From NCBI GenBank assembly GCA_016844565.1, contig JAENJB010000031.1:1-9499 (forward strand): a stretch of DNA of 9,499 bases. The letters run 5' to 3'. The position numbers were made by a program, and so were the translations under genes. The notes below the pieces were generated by a model, which was not told the DNA's origin, made no database searches, and saw nothing but the letters and a program-made list of their open reading frames with translations. Positions 1-4,915 of the stretch are shown in pieces (position 1 is the first letter of the stretch; the number at the start of each line of letters is the position of its first letter). Source of the stretch: Dehalococcoidia bacterium (GTDB lineage: Bacteria; Chloroflexota; Dehalococcoidia; JAENJB01).

Positions 1-607
1 CGGAGCTGATTTCTATGCCCTCCTTCATACTGACAAAAGCCAGACGGGAGACGACATCCACCTGGGAAATGCGGTGGAAATCCAACCGCTGGCATCGAGA
101 GAGGAGGGTTGGCAGGAGCTTATGCGGCTCGGTGGTGGCCAGAATGAACATGATGTAGGGAGGCGGCTCCTCCAGGGTCTTCAGCAGGGCGTTCGAGGCC
201 GCATCGGTGAGCATGTGCACTTCATCGATGATGTAGACCCTCTTGCGGGCGAGGTGCGGAGCGAACTTCACCCTCTCCCTGAGCTCGCGGATCTCATCAA
301 TACCCCGGTTGCTGGCGGCATCAACCTCCACCAGGTCCAGTGCCCGGCCATCGTTGACGGACACACAAATGTCACAAGTGTTGCACGGCTCGCCCTTGCC
401 ACCGCTCTGGCAGTTCACCGCCTTGGCCAGAATGCGGCCGGTGCTGGTCTTGCCCGTGCCCCGCGGGCCGCAGAAGAGGTAGGCGTGGGCTACGCGACCG
501 GTTTGCAGCGCATTGAGCAGGGTACGGGTGACATGCTCCTGGCCGGTCAGCTCAGCGAAGGTCTGGGGACGCCATTTGCGATAGAAGACCTGGGATTCCG
601 TGCTCAC
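1..607 (-). CDS. dnaX: DNA polymerase III subunit gamma/tau, N-terminal part (truncated by window edge)
   Basis: This is the ATPase core of the clamp loader, which opens and loads the sliding clamp at primed sites in the replisome. Translated from the GTG at 607, it starts VSTESQVFYRKWRP, a typical DnaX N-terminus. Walker A GPRGTGKT lies at residues 47-54. A four-cysteine zinc module follows (C66, C75, C78, C81), then Walker B IIDEVHML (D128, E129) and the sensor/arginine-finger stretch LLSRC (R171). Only 202 residues are present; the rest of the AAA+ lid and the tau region lie beyond position 1. The frame stays open upstream of 607 without a good ATG. GTG 607 is chosen because family proteins begin close to the QVFYRKWRP motif. 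Identification is secure from the motifs and their spacing; the exact start is less so. Confidence 0.96.
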   Translation of the reverse strand, partial: MSTESQVFYRKWRPQTFAELTGQEHVTRTLLNALQTGRVAHAYLFCGPRGTGKTSTGRILAKAVNCQSGGKGEPCNTCDICVSVNDGRALDLVEVDAASNRGIDEIRELRERVKFAPHLARKRVYIIDEVHMLTDAASNALLKTLEEPPPYIMFILATTEPHKLLPTLLSRCQRLDFHRISQVDVVSRLAFVSMKEGIEISS

Positions 608-619
608 CTCCCCATTATA
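608..619 (-). promoter_or_regulatory. Candidate -10 box immediately before dnaX
   Basis: On the minus strand a perfect TATAAT occupies 619-614 and is followed by GGGGAG and then the GTG start at 607. A start site 7 nt past the box would fall on the G of GTG, giving a leaderless or almost leaderless transcript. No convincing -35 is seen 16-18 nt upstream. The GGGGAGG could instead be a Shine-Dalgarno sequence, but it abuts the GTG with no spacer. Confidence 0.45.
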
Positions 620-668
620 ACCGAAAGAACGGAGCGCGCCCAGGAGGCTTGACGCGGATATCCGGCTG

Positions 669-697
669 TTGTTCGTGGCACACCGACAGTCTATAAT
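669..697 (+). promoter_or_regulatory. Promoter of tRNA-Arg
   Basis: A -35 box TTGTTC (669-674), a 17-nt spacer and a perfect -10 box TATAAT (692-697) put the start of transcription near 704, two nucleotides before the mature tRNA end. It points away from the dnaX promoter about 50 bp to the left. Confidence 0.7.
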
Positions 698-705
698 TAA
701 CCTGT

Positions 706-781
706 GCCCCTGTAGCTCAGTTGGATAGAGCACTGGCCTCCGAAGCCATTTGCGGGCGTTCGAGTCGCCCCAGGGGCACCA
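706..781 (+). tRNA. tRNA-Arg(CCG)
   Basis: A full cloverleaf can be drawn. The acceptor stem pairs GCCCCTG (706-712) with CAGGGGC (771-777). The D-arm is GCTC/GAGC. The anticodon stem spans 733-737/745-749 with loop CTCCGAA, giving anticodon CCG (740-742), which reads CGG arginine codons. The T-arm GGGCG/CGCCC carries loop TTCGAGT. Discriminator A778 is followed by an encoded CCA (779-781). The outermost anticodon-stem pair (C733-T749) is mismatched; all other stems are complete. Confidence 0.96.
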
Positions 782-976
782 CTCTCCAGGACTTCACCGC
801 CAGCTTGCGGTCCGGCGCCTTCAGATACAACTATTTGTAAAGTTGGCCGGTTTAGTGTATAGTGCCTCTGTCATAGTTTAAGTTTAGGTTCTCATACTTC
901 TCGGAATTCCTCCGATTTCACCGAGTATTGGGTGACCCGAACTCTAACTGAATCTTAAAAGAGAGGAGGTCATCCA
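782..976 (+). promoter_or_regulatory. Promoter and long leader of the zinc-ribbon/rpsU/RRM/helicase operon
   Basis: After tRNA-Arg there is only a weak 5-bp hairpin (ACCGC 796-800 with GCGGT 807-811) and no T-tract. A promoter follows: -35 TTGTAA (835-840), a 17-nt spacer and -10 TATAGT (858-863), predicting a start near 870 and a leader of about 107 nt. Within the leader, TCGGA 901-905 can pair with TCCGA 911-915. Alternatively CTCGG 900-904 can pair with CCGAG 921-925; the two helices exclude each other. A CCTCC at 909-913 could also mask the strong Shine-Dalgarno GGAGG at 965-969. Such leaders are typical of cold-regulated genes, but regulation here is inferred only. Confidence 0.6.
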
Positions 977-1282
977 ATGAGTTTACAGGACAAGTCACTC
1001 CAATGTGCCGATTGTGCGGCTACCTTTACCTTCAGCGCTGAAGACCAGGAGTTTTTCAAGTCCAAGGGCTACACTAATGAGCCCAAGCGCTGCCCCACTT
1101 GTCGCCAGACCAGGAAAACAGAGCGCGGCGGGACCGGTGGTTACGGCCAGACGTCCCAGCGGCAGATGTTCCCGGTGAAGTGCGCCGAGTGCGGCAAGGA
1201 CACCGAAGTACCCTTCGAACCACGAAGTGGTAGGCCGGTGTACTGTAGCGCTTGCTACAGCAAAGTCAGAGTCAGCCGCTAG
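977..1282 (+). CDS. Double zinc-ribbon protein (zf-trcl plus CxxC-x17-CxxC domains)
   Basis: A protein of 101 residues with two predicted zinc-binding modules joined by a Gly/Gln-rich linker. The N-terminal module has C10-x2-C13 and C39-x2-C42 around the stretch FSAEDQEFFKSKGY, which matches the probable zinc-ribbon family zf-trcl. The C-terminal module has C69-x2-C72 and C90-x2-C93 separated by exactly 17 residues, the pattern of the CxxC-x17-CxxC domain. The protein is basic at its C-terminus (SKVRVSR), consistent with nucleic-acid contact. Its biochemical role is not known. The ATG at 977 is preceded by GAGGAGG at a 7-nt spacing. It is the first gene of a cluster encoding S21, an RRM protein and a DEAD-box helicase, which suggests work on RNA or ribosomes. 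Confidence 0.85.
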   Translation: MSLQDKSLQCADCAATFTFSAEDQEFFKSKGYTNEPKRCPTCRQTRKTERGGTGGYGQTSQRQMFPVKCAECGKDTEVPFEPRSGRPVYCSACYSKVRVSR

Positions 1283-1297
1283 TGGCGGTCTGACGTT

Positions 1298-1340
1298 GAG
1301 AGCATACACAAGCTGGCGGTTGCCAGCTTGTGTATGCCTC
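1298..1340 (+). terminator. Strong intercistronic hairpin between the zinc-ribbon gene and rpsU
   Basis: GCATACACAAGCTGGC (1302-1317) is perfectly complementary to 1322-1337 across a GGTT loop: 16 pairs. GAG (1298-1300) and CTC (1338-1340) extend it by 3 pairs across a bulged A1301. No T-tract follows on either strand, so it is not a classical intrinsic terminator. It may act as a partial terminator, an RNase processing site or an mRNA-stabilising 3' end that sets different levels of the zinc-ribbon and rpsU messages. Confidence 0.6.
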
Positions 1341-1358
1341 TAGAATGGTTGAGGTGCT

Positions 1359-1547
1359 ATGTCAATCGAAGTACATCTGCGCGAAGGCGAAACACAGGAG
1401 TCCTTGATAAAGCGTTTCCAAAGGACTGTGCAGATGAGCGGCGTCTTGCGCGAGGCAAAGGCCCACAACCATTTCATATCCAAGGGTGAGGCTGCTCGGA
1501 TAAAGGCAAGAAAAGCCGCTAGAAGAAGGCGCCGGGAGAGATATTGA
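1359..1547 (+). CDS. rpsU: 30S ribosomal protein S21
   Basis: This small protein of 62 residues binds the 30S subunit near the anti-Shine-Dalgarno end of 16S rRNA and helps translation initiation. The sequence shows the S21 pattern: an N-terminal stretch MSIEVHLREGETQESLIKRF, a central segment with FQRTVQMSGVLREAKAHNHFI, and a very basic tail (KARKAARRRRRERY). Length is normal for bacterial S21. The ATG at 1359 has GAGGTG just upstream (1351-1356), with a short spacing; it lies directly after the 1298-1340 hairpin. The next gene begins 46 nt downstream with no obvious promoter between. In cyanobacteria rpsU is known to sit beside RRM-protein genes, so this pairing is meaningful. Confidence 0.96.
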   Translation: MSIEVHLREGETQESLIKRFQRTVQMSGVLREAKAHNHFISKGEAARIKARKAARRRRRERY

Positions 1548-1593
1548 GCGAAGTAAGAGAAACCAAATTCGGGAAAATGAAACGGAGTTGAAC

Positions 1594-1926
1594 GTGAAAA
1601 TATATGTAGGCAACCTATCCTTCGACGTGACTGAAGAGGAACTGCGGGCTGAATTCGCTGCTTTTGGGAAGGTTGATTCTGTAAGTGTCATAACCGACAA
1701 GTTTACCGGGCGATCAAAGGGATTCGCGTTTGTCGAAATGCCGTCAGTCTCAGAGGGCCAGGCGGCCATGACAGGCCTGAACGGCAAGACTTTGAAGGAC
1801 CGGTCGCTTACTGTTAGTGCAGCTAGACCGCGCACTGACGACAGGGGCGGCGGCTCCTACGGAGGAGGCAGGAAGAGCGGTGGCGGTGGGTACGATAGGG
1901 GCGGCGGCGGCGGCAGAAGATACTAA
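1594..1926 (+). CDS. Glycine-rich RRM RNA-binding protein
   Basis: A single RNA recognition motif followed by a Gly/Arg-rich tail, the build of cyanobacterial Rbp and plant GRP-type proteins that bind single-stranded RNA and are often induced by cold. RNP2 is IYVGNL at residues 3-8 and RNP1 is KGFAFVEM at 42-49; aromatic residues Y4, F44 and F46 are where RNA-stacking residues should be. From about residue 85 the tail is mostly Gly with Arg, Tyr and Ser, ending GGRRY. Starts at TTG 1588 and GTG 1594 are both possible. GTG is preferred because CGGAG at 1583-1587 then has a 6-nt spacing and the protein begins MKIYVGNL like its relatives. Length is 110 residues. It lies between rpsU and the helicase gene, same strand. 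Confidence 0.92.
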   Translation: MKIYVGNLSFDVTEEELRAEFAAFGKVDSVSVITDKFTGRSKGFAFVEMPSVSEGQAAMTGLNGKTLKDRSLTVSAARPRTDDRGGGSYGGGRKSGGGGYDRGGGGGRRY

Positions 1927-1950
1927 ACATGGCACATCAATTGAGTAGCC

Positions 1951-1966
1951 TCTCCCATGGGGGAGA
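1951..1966 (+). other. Short hairpin before the helicase gene
   Basis: TCTCCC (1951-1956) pairs with GGGAGA (1961-1966) around ATGG. No T-tract follows, and the helicase ribosome binding site lies about 20 nt downstream. It could be a processing or translational element; it may be incidental. Confidence 0.3.
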
Positions 1967-1998
1967 CACACAACGCGATATTTTGCTAAGGAGTTCTA

Positions 1999-3207
1999 GT
2001 GAGTTTCGAGTCCTTTAATCTTCATCCGAGCATCATGACTGGCGTGCAGGCGCTCGGCTACGTAACACCGACGCCAATCCAGCTTCAAGCGATTCCTCCA
2101 ATCATGCAGGGCCGTGACCTGATTGGTCTGGCGCAGACCGGGACCGGCAAGACAGCGGCCTTTGTGCTGCCGATCTTACAACGTTTACTGCGGTGCCCGA
2201 GGGGGCGCATCGGCGCCCTCGTAATATCTCCCACGCGCGAACTGGCCGAGCAGACCTATGAGGCGGCAACCGAATTGGGACAGAAGACCGGGCTGCGGAG
2301 CATGGCCATCTATGGCGGGGTGAGCATGGACCAGCAGCTTCGAAAGCTGCGTGATGGCGTCGAAATCGTCATTGCTTGCCCCGGCCGGTTGCTCGACCAC
2401 CTCTGGCAGGGCACCATCGACATATCAAACGTGGAAGTGCTCGTCATCGATGAGGCGGACCGGATGTTCGACATGGGTTTTCTGCCCGATATCCGGGGCA
2501 TCCTGAAGTGCATGTTAAAGCCACGGCAGACATTGCTTTTCTCGGCCACCATGCCCGATGACATCCGGCGACTGGTGCAGGAAGTCCTGCGCGAGCCGGT
2601 CACCGTGCAGATCGGCCGTACGCTGCCGGCGGCAACGGTGTCACATGCCCTGTATCCGGTTAGACAGGACCTCAAGCCTGCGCTGCTAAAGGAGCTCTTG
2701 CGCAAGACCAAGACGGAGTCGGTGCTCGTATTCACGCGTACCAAGTACCGTGCCGAGCATGTTGCGCAGCTACTGGGGAGAGCGGGCTTCCGGGTGGCTT
2801 GCCTGCAAGGCAACCTGTCACAGTACCAGCGTCAGACTGCACTCGACGGCTTCCGCGACGGCTCATTCAAGGTACTGGTGGCCACCGATATTGCCTCTCG
2901 CGGCCTTGATGTTCTGGATATCTCTCACGTCATAAACTACGATATGCCCGATAGTACGGACGCCTATATCCATCGCATCGGCCGCACAGGGCGGGTCGGC
3001 AAGACCGGCGACGCCTTCACATTCGTGACCAGTGAGGATACGCCCATGGTGCGCGCCCTTGAGCATCTTCTTAACTCGCCCATGCAGCGCCGGACGCTGG
3101 AAGGCTTCGATTACGGGGCGAGCGCACCGGCCAGGGGATTCACTCGCTCCCCTGGCGAAATGCGACGGCGACCCATAGGCGCCGTCGCTTCAGCGGCCCG
3201 ATACTAG
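1999..3207 (+). CDS. DEAD-box ATP-dependent RNA helicase (RhlE/CshA-like)
   Basis: This helicase unwinds short RNA duplexes using ATP, acting in ribosome assembly, mRNA turnover or cold adaptation. All canonical motifs are visible in 402 residues: Q-motif region (TPIQLQAI), Walker A AQTGTGKT (45-52), Ia PTRELAEQ, PGRLLDH, motif II DEAD (151-154), motif III SAT (182-184), motif IV VLVFTRTK, motif V ATDIASRGLDV, motif VI HRIGRTGR (325-332). The C-terminal extension is short (about 40 residues), basic and Gly/Ala-rich, so there is no DbpA-type RNA-binding domain. That points to the RhlE/CshA-like side of the family. GTG at 1999 is chosen because AAGGAG (1988-1993) sits 5 nt upstream. It is the last gene of the operon; its stop overlaps the stop of the opposite gene. 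Confidence 0.95.
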   Translation: MSFESFNLHPSIMTGVQALGYVTPTPIQLQAIPPIMQGRDLIGLAQTGTGKTAAFVLPILQRLLRCPRGRIGALVISPTRELAEQTYEAATELGQKTGLRSMAIYGGVSMDQQLRKLRDGVEIVIACPGRLLDHLWQGTIDISNVEVLVIDEADRMFDMGFLPDIRGILKCMLKPRQTLLFSATMPDDIRRLVQEVLREPVTVQIGRTLPAATVSHALYPVRQDLKPALLKELLRKTKTESVLVFTRTKYRAEHVAQLLGRAGFRVACLQGNLSQYQRQTALDGFRDGSFKVLVATDIASRGLDVLDISHVINYDMPDSTDAYIHRIGRTGRVGKTGDAFTFVTSEDTPMVRALEHLLNSPMQRRTLEGFDYGASAPARGFTRSPGEMRRRPIGAVASAARY

Positions 3208-4136
3208 AACAGCCCTTTCCCAACTCTTAGCTCGGGCGCACAGACGAGCGCTTTCTGTTCGAGGTCATAGAGGCAGTTACTTTGTTCTCGCTTAACGCGG
3301 GGCAAACCTATTTCTTGAAAATAGCGCTCCATGACCCCTGCGAAGCTGACTTCCTCCCCCCCCATGGCTGTTTCCAGTTCGTTAATCTCGTGGTACATCC
3401 TGTAAATGTGCTCATACGGGATTTTGTCCTTGCTCTTTTGTTCCTGAGTGAAGAACGACTCCAAATCACAAAAGCCCAGGCCGAGCTTACCTTGACATAC
3501 TCTCTTTGCAAGAAACAGGCCGAATGCAATATCAATCATAGCATGGAGTTTCGCCCTGATAACGAGCGATACGATATCGCCGACGTGTCTCCGCAGCTCC
3601 GGTTCCTTTTCAGGAAAGTAATGTGCGCCCAGGTTGTATGCAAAGAAAGGAGTTGCCGTATGCAGGGAGGGACAGCAGTTAATTGGTCGTAGCAGTGTCT
3701 GGGCCGCGTGCAATGAGTGTCCAACATGCTCAGTCAAATGAGGCATGATCGTCGGTACTTCCCTGAATGCAGCAGCCCCCTCCTTCGCAATGTCCACATA
3801 TGCACGCATGATAGCATCAAAGGACCCGCGACACGCCGGGCCTGCTAATCTTGCTGAAGCCGGCATGAGCCTGAGATTGATAAGCCAGTAGCCAAGAGTT
3901 GAATCCGGCTGAAAGGGGATGCTGTGGTCCAGGCTGGTGTAAACGACATAGAATTCCTGATCCTTTGGAAAGCGTCTGTTGCCAAAATAGTGCGACCAGA
4001 AGTTCACGACGCTCTTTCCAAGCAACGCTGTATTTCTGACACGTGACGGTATCCTGCCATTCACCAAAGTCCACACTCCAACCGTTCCATGGACATTGAC
4101 CGACCCCGGACGGGTGACGAAGTTTATTCCCCTCAC
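3204..4136 (-). CDS. PAP2/inositol-phosphorylceramide-synthase-like protein (tentative)
   Basis: The family is not recognised with certainty. The protein of 310 residues contains a cluster resembling the PAP2 phosphatase/Aur1 active site: HAAQTLLRP (143-151) in the place of motif KxxxxxxRP, CPSLHT (155-160, H159) for PSxH, and AKLHAMIDIAFG (H198, D202) for the HxxxD of motif 3. Aur1-type phosphotransferases use such a His-His-Asp triad. Against this, the first lysine is replaced by His, and only two modestly hydrophobic stretches (about 155-175 and 186-211) are seen, not a multi-pass membrane core. The C-terminal 100 residues are charged. The start is uncertain. GTG 4136 has its GGAGG about 14 nt away, and a promoter (4121-4149) would begin transcription inside this reading frame. 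TTG 4067, with GGAG 8 nt upstream, is an alternative giving 287 residues. Gene existence is well supported; function is weakly so. Confidence 0.6.
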   Translation of the reverse strand: MRGINFVTRPGSVNVHGTVGVWTLVNGRIPSRVRNTALLGKSVVNFWSHYFGNRRFPKDQEFYVVYTSLDHSIPFQPDSTLGYWLINLRLMPASARLAGPACRGSFDAIMRAYVDIAKEGAAAFREVPTIMPHLTEHVGHSLHAAQTLLRPINCCPSLHTATPFFAYNLGAHYFPEKEPELRRHVGDIVSLVIRAKLHAMIDIAFGLFLAKRVCQGKLGLGFCDLESFFTQEQKSKDKIPYEHIYRMYHEINELETAMGGEEVSFAGVMERYFQEIGLPRVKREQSNCLYDLEQKALVCAPELRVGKGLF

Positions 4137-4149
4137 GTTATGGTGTCAA
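4121..4149 (-). promoter_or_regulatory. Promoter of the PAP2-like gene
   Basis: On the minus strand a perfect -35 TTGACA (4149-4144) is followed by a 17-nt spacer and TAAACT (4126-4121), four of six matches to the -10 consensus. The start would be near 4114, which is inside the longest reading of the gene and favours a downstream start codon such as TTG 4067. Confidence 0.5.
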
Positions 4150-4181
4150 TCCCCCTCCTCCTACGGAGTTCCTGTCACGGG

Positions 4182-4214
4182 CCCCTCGCCCAGGGGTACC
4201 ATAAGGTGTATAAT
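4182..4214 (+). promoter_or_regulatory. Candidate promoter of the PAS gene
   Basis: A perfect TATAAT (4209-4214) lies 40 nt before the PAS start codon. No good -35 is found at the right distance; instead a 5-bp hairpin (CCCCT 4182-4186 with AGGGG 4192-4196) occupies that position. An activator-dependent promoter or a chance box are both possible. Confidence 0.4.
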
Positions 4215-4254
4215 TGCTGGCAGACTTGACCGGCAGTTAGAGGAGGAAAAGGCA

Positions 4255-4638
4255 ATGACGCAAGAGCAACATCACGTGGGCCTAATAAAAGGAATCTCGG
4301 AGCAATTCAAGCCCATACTGGAAAAATCAGGACAAGCCATCTACATCTATCTCGATGACACTCACAAGACCTGCAATAAGAACTTTGCCACGCTGGTCGG
4401 CTACAAGTCGGTCAAGGAGTGGGTTGCTATGGAAACACCCTTGGACGATGTTGATGAGGCCAGCCAGCCGGCGGTAGTTTCGGCCTATGGGAATGCCACG
4501 GAAAAGCTGATTGCCAGCAGTCTGAACATTAAGGTCAAGAACAAGACCACAGGCGAGCTAATTAAGGCCAGAATGATAATGGTCCCCATCGCTTATGAGG
4601 GACATGTTCTCGCCCTTCATTTCGTGAGCCGGACCTAG
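4255..4638 (+). CDS. Stand-alone PAS-domain protein
   Basis: A protein of 127 residues made almost entirely of one PAS fold. After a short helical N-terminus, residues 18-50 (ILEKSGQAIYIYLDDTHKTC, then NKNFATLVGY) match the first strands and helix of PAS. A middle helix spans about 67-90 and closing strands are SSLNIKVKNKTTGELIKARM and VPIAYEGHVLALHFVS. PAS domains sense small ligands, redox or light, or mediate pairing. No kinase, cyclase, HTH or EAL/GGDEF output is attached, so the partner must be another protein. Similar single-domain PAS proteins occur in archaea and Chloroflexi. AGGAGG (4241-4246) lies 8 nt before ATG 4255. C40 is the only cysteine, so a metal or haem cofactor is not suggested. 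It is divergent from the PAP2-like gene and followed by a palindromic repeat. Confidence 0.82.
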   Translation: MTQEQHHVGLIKGISEQFKPILEKSGQAIYIYLDDTHKTCNKNFATLVGYKSVKEWVAMETPLDDVDEASQPAVVSAYGNATEKLIASSLNIKVKNKTTGELIKARMIMVPIAYEGHVLALHFVSRT

Positions 4639-4648
4639 TGTGGTGTAT

Positions 4649-4663
4649 CTAACGCTTCGTTAG
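4649..4663 (+). other. Small hairpin after the PAS gene
   Basis: CTAACG (4649-4654) and CGTTAG (4658-4663) form a perfect 6-bp stem with a CTT loop, 10 nt after the stop codon. There is no T-run, so it is at best a weak 3'-end or terminator structure. Confidence 0.35.
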
Positions 4664-4676
4664 CTAACTCATTGGC

Positions 4677-4755
4677 TGTCATTCTGAACGAAGTGAAGAA
4701 TCCGCCCCCCAGCGGCGACTACGGATTCTTCGTCGCTTCGCTCCTCAGAATGACA
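4677..4755. repeat. REP-like imperfect palindrome (type 1)
   Basis: The outer arms TGTCATTCTGA (4677-4687) and TCAGAATGACA (4745-4755) are perfect inverted repeats. Inner arms GAAGAATCCG (4695-4704) and CGGATTCTTC (4722-4731) are also perfect. Unpaired or asymmetric GAAG/CTTCG-rich segments lie between, and a C-rich loop sits at the centre. The gap from 4639 to 4915 otherwise holds no gene. The same two-tier design recurs at 9006-9127. Elements of this kind are non-coding, dispersed and usually moved by a transposase encoded elsewhere. Confidence 0.7.
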
Positions 4756-4834
4756 CTGGCTCCGTAGCTCAACCGAAATCGGCTGACGTTACCCCGGATC
4801 AGCCAGAGATGGAATGGCGGACGGCGGTAACTCA

Positions 4835-4867
4835 TTGACAATCTTACATGCATGGCTGTGTTAGAAA
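4835..4867 (+). promoter_or_regulatory. Possible promoter of the LCAT-like gene
   Basis: A perfect TTGACA (4835-4840) lies 75 nt before the start codon. The -10 is poor: TTAGAA (4861-4866) would require a 20-nt spacer and TGTTAG (4859-4864) an 18-nt spacer with few matches. Support is partial. Confidence 0.35.
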
Positions 4868-4915
4868 ATCATGGGTATTCGACTTGCTGTGGTTGGAGGC
4901 GTGAAAGGAGATGCC

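Noticed and set aside
74..652. Open frame of 192 codons on the plus strand
   Set aside because: Runs opposite dnaX, whose motifs are unmistakable; the plus-strand translation has no recognisable domain and no ribosome binding site.
1320..1346. Possible promoter TTGCCA/TAGAAT before rpsU
   Set aside because: The spacer is only 15 nt and the -35 lies inside the perfect hairpin; not convincing beside the upstream operon promoter.
1362..1835. Open frame of 157 codons on the minus strand over rpsU and the RRM gene
   Set aside because: Spans two clear genes and the gap between them in antisense; its sequence has no family character.
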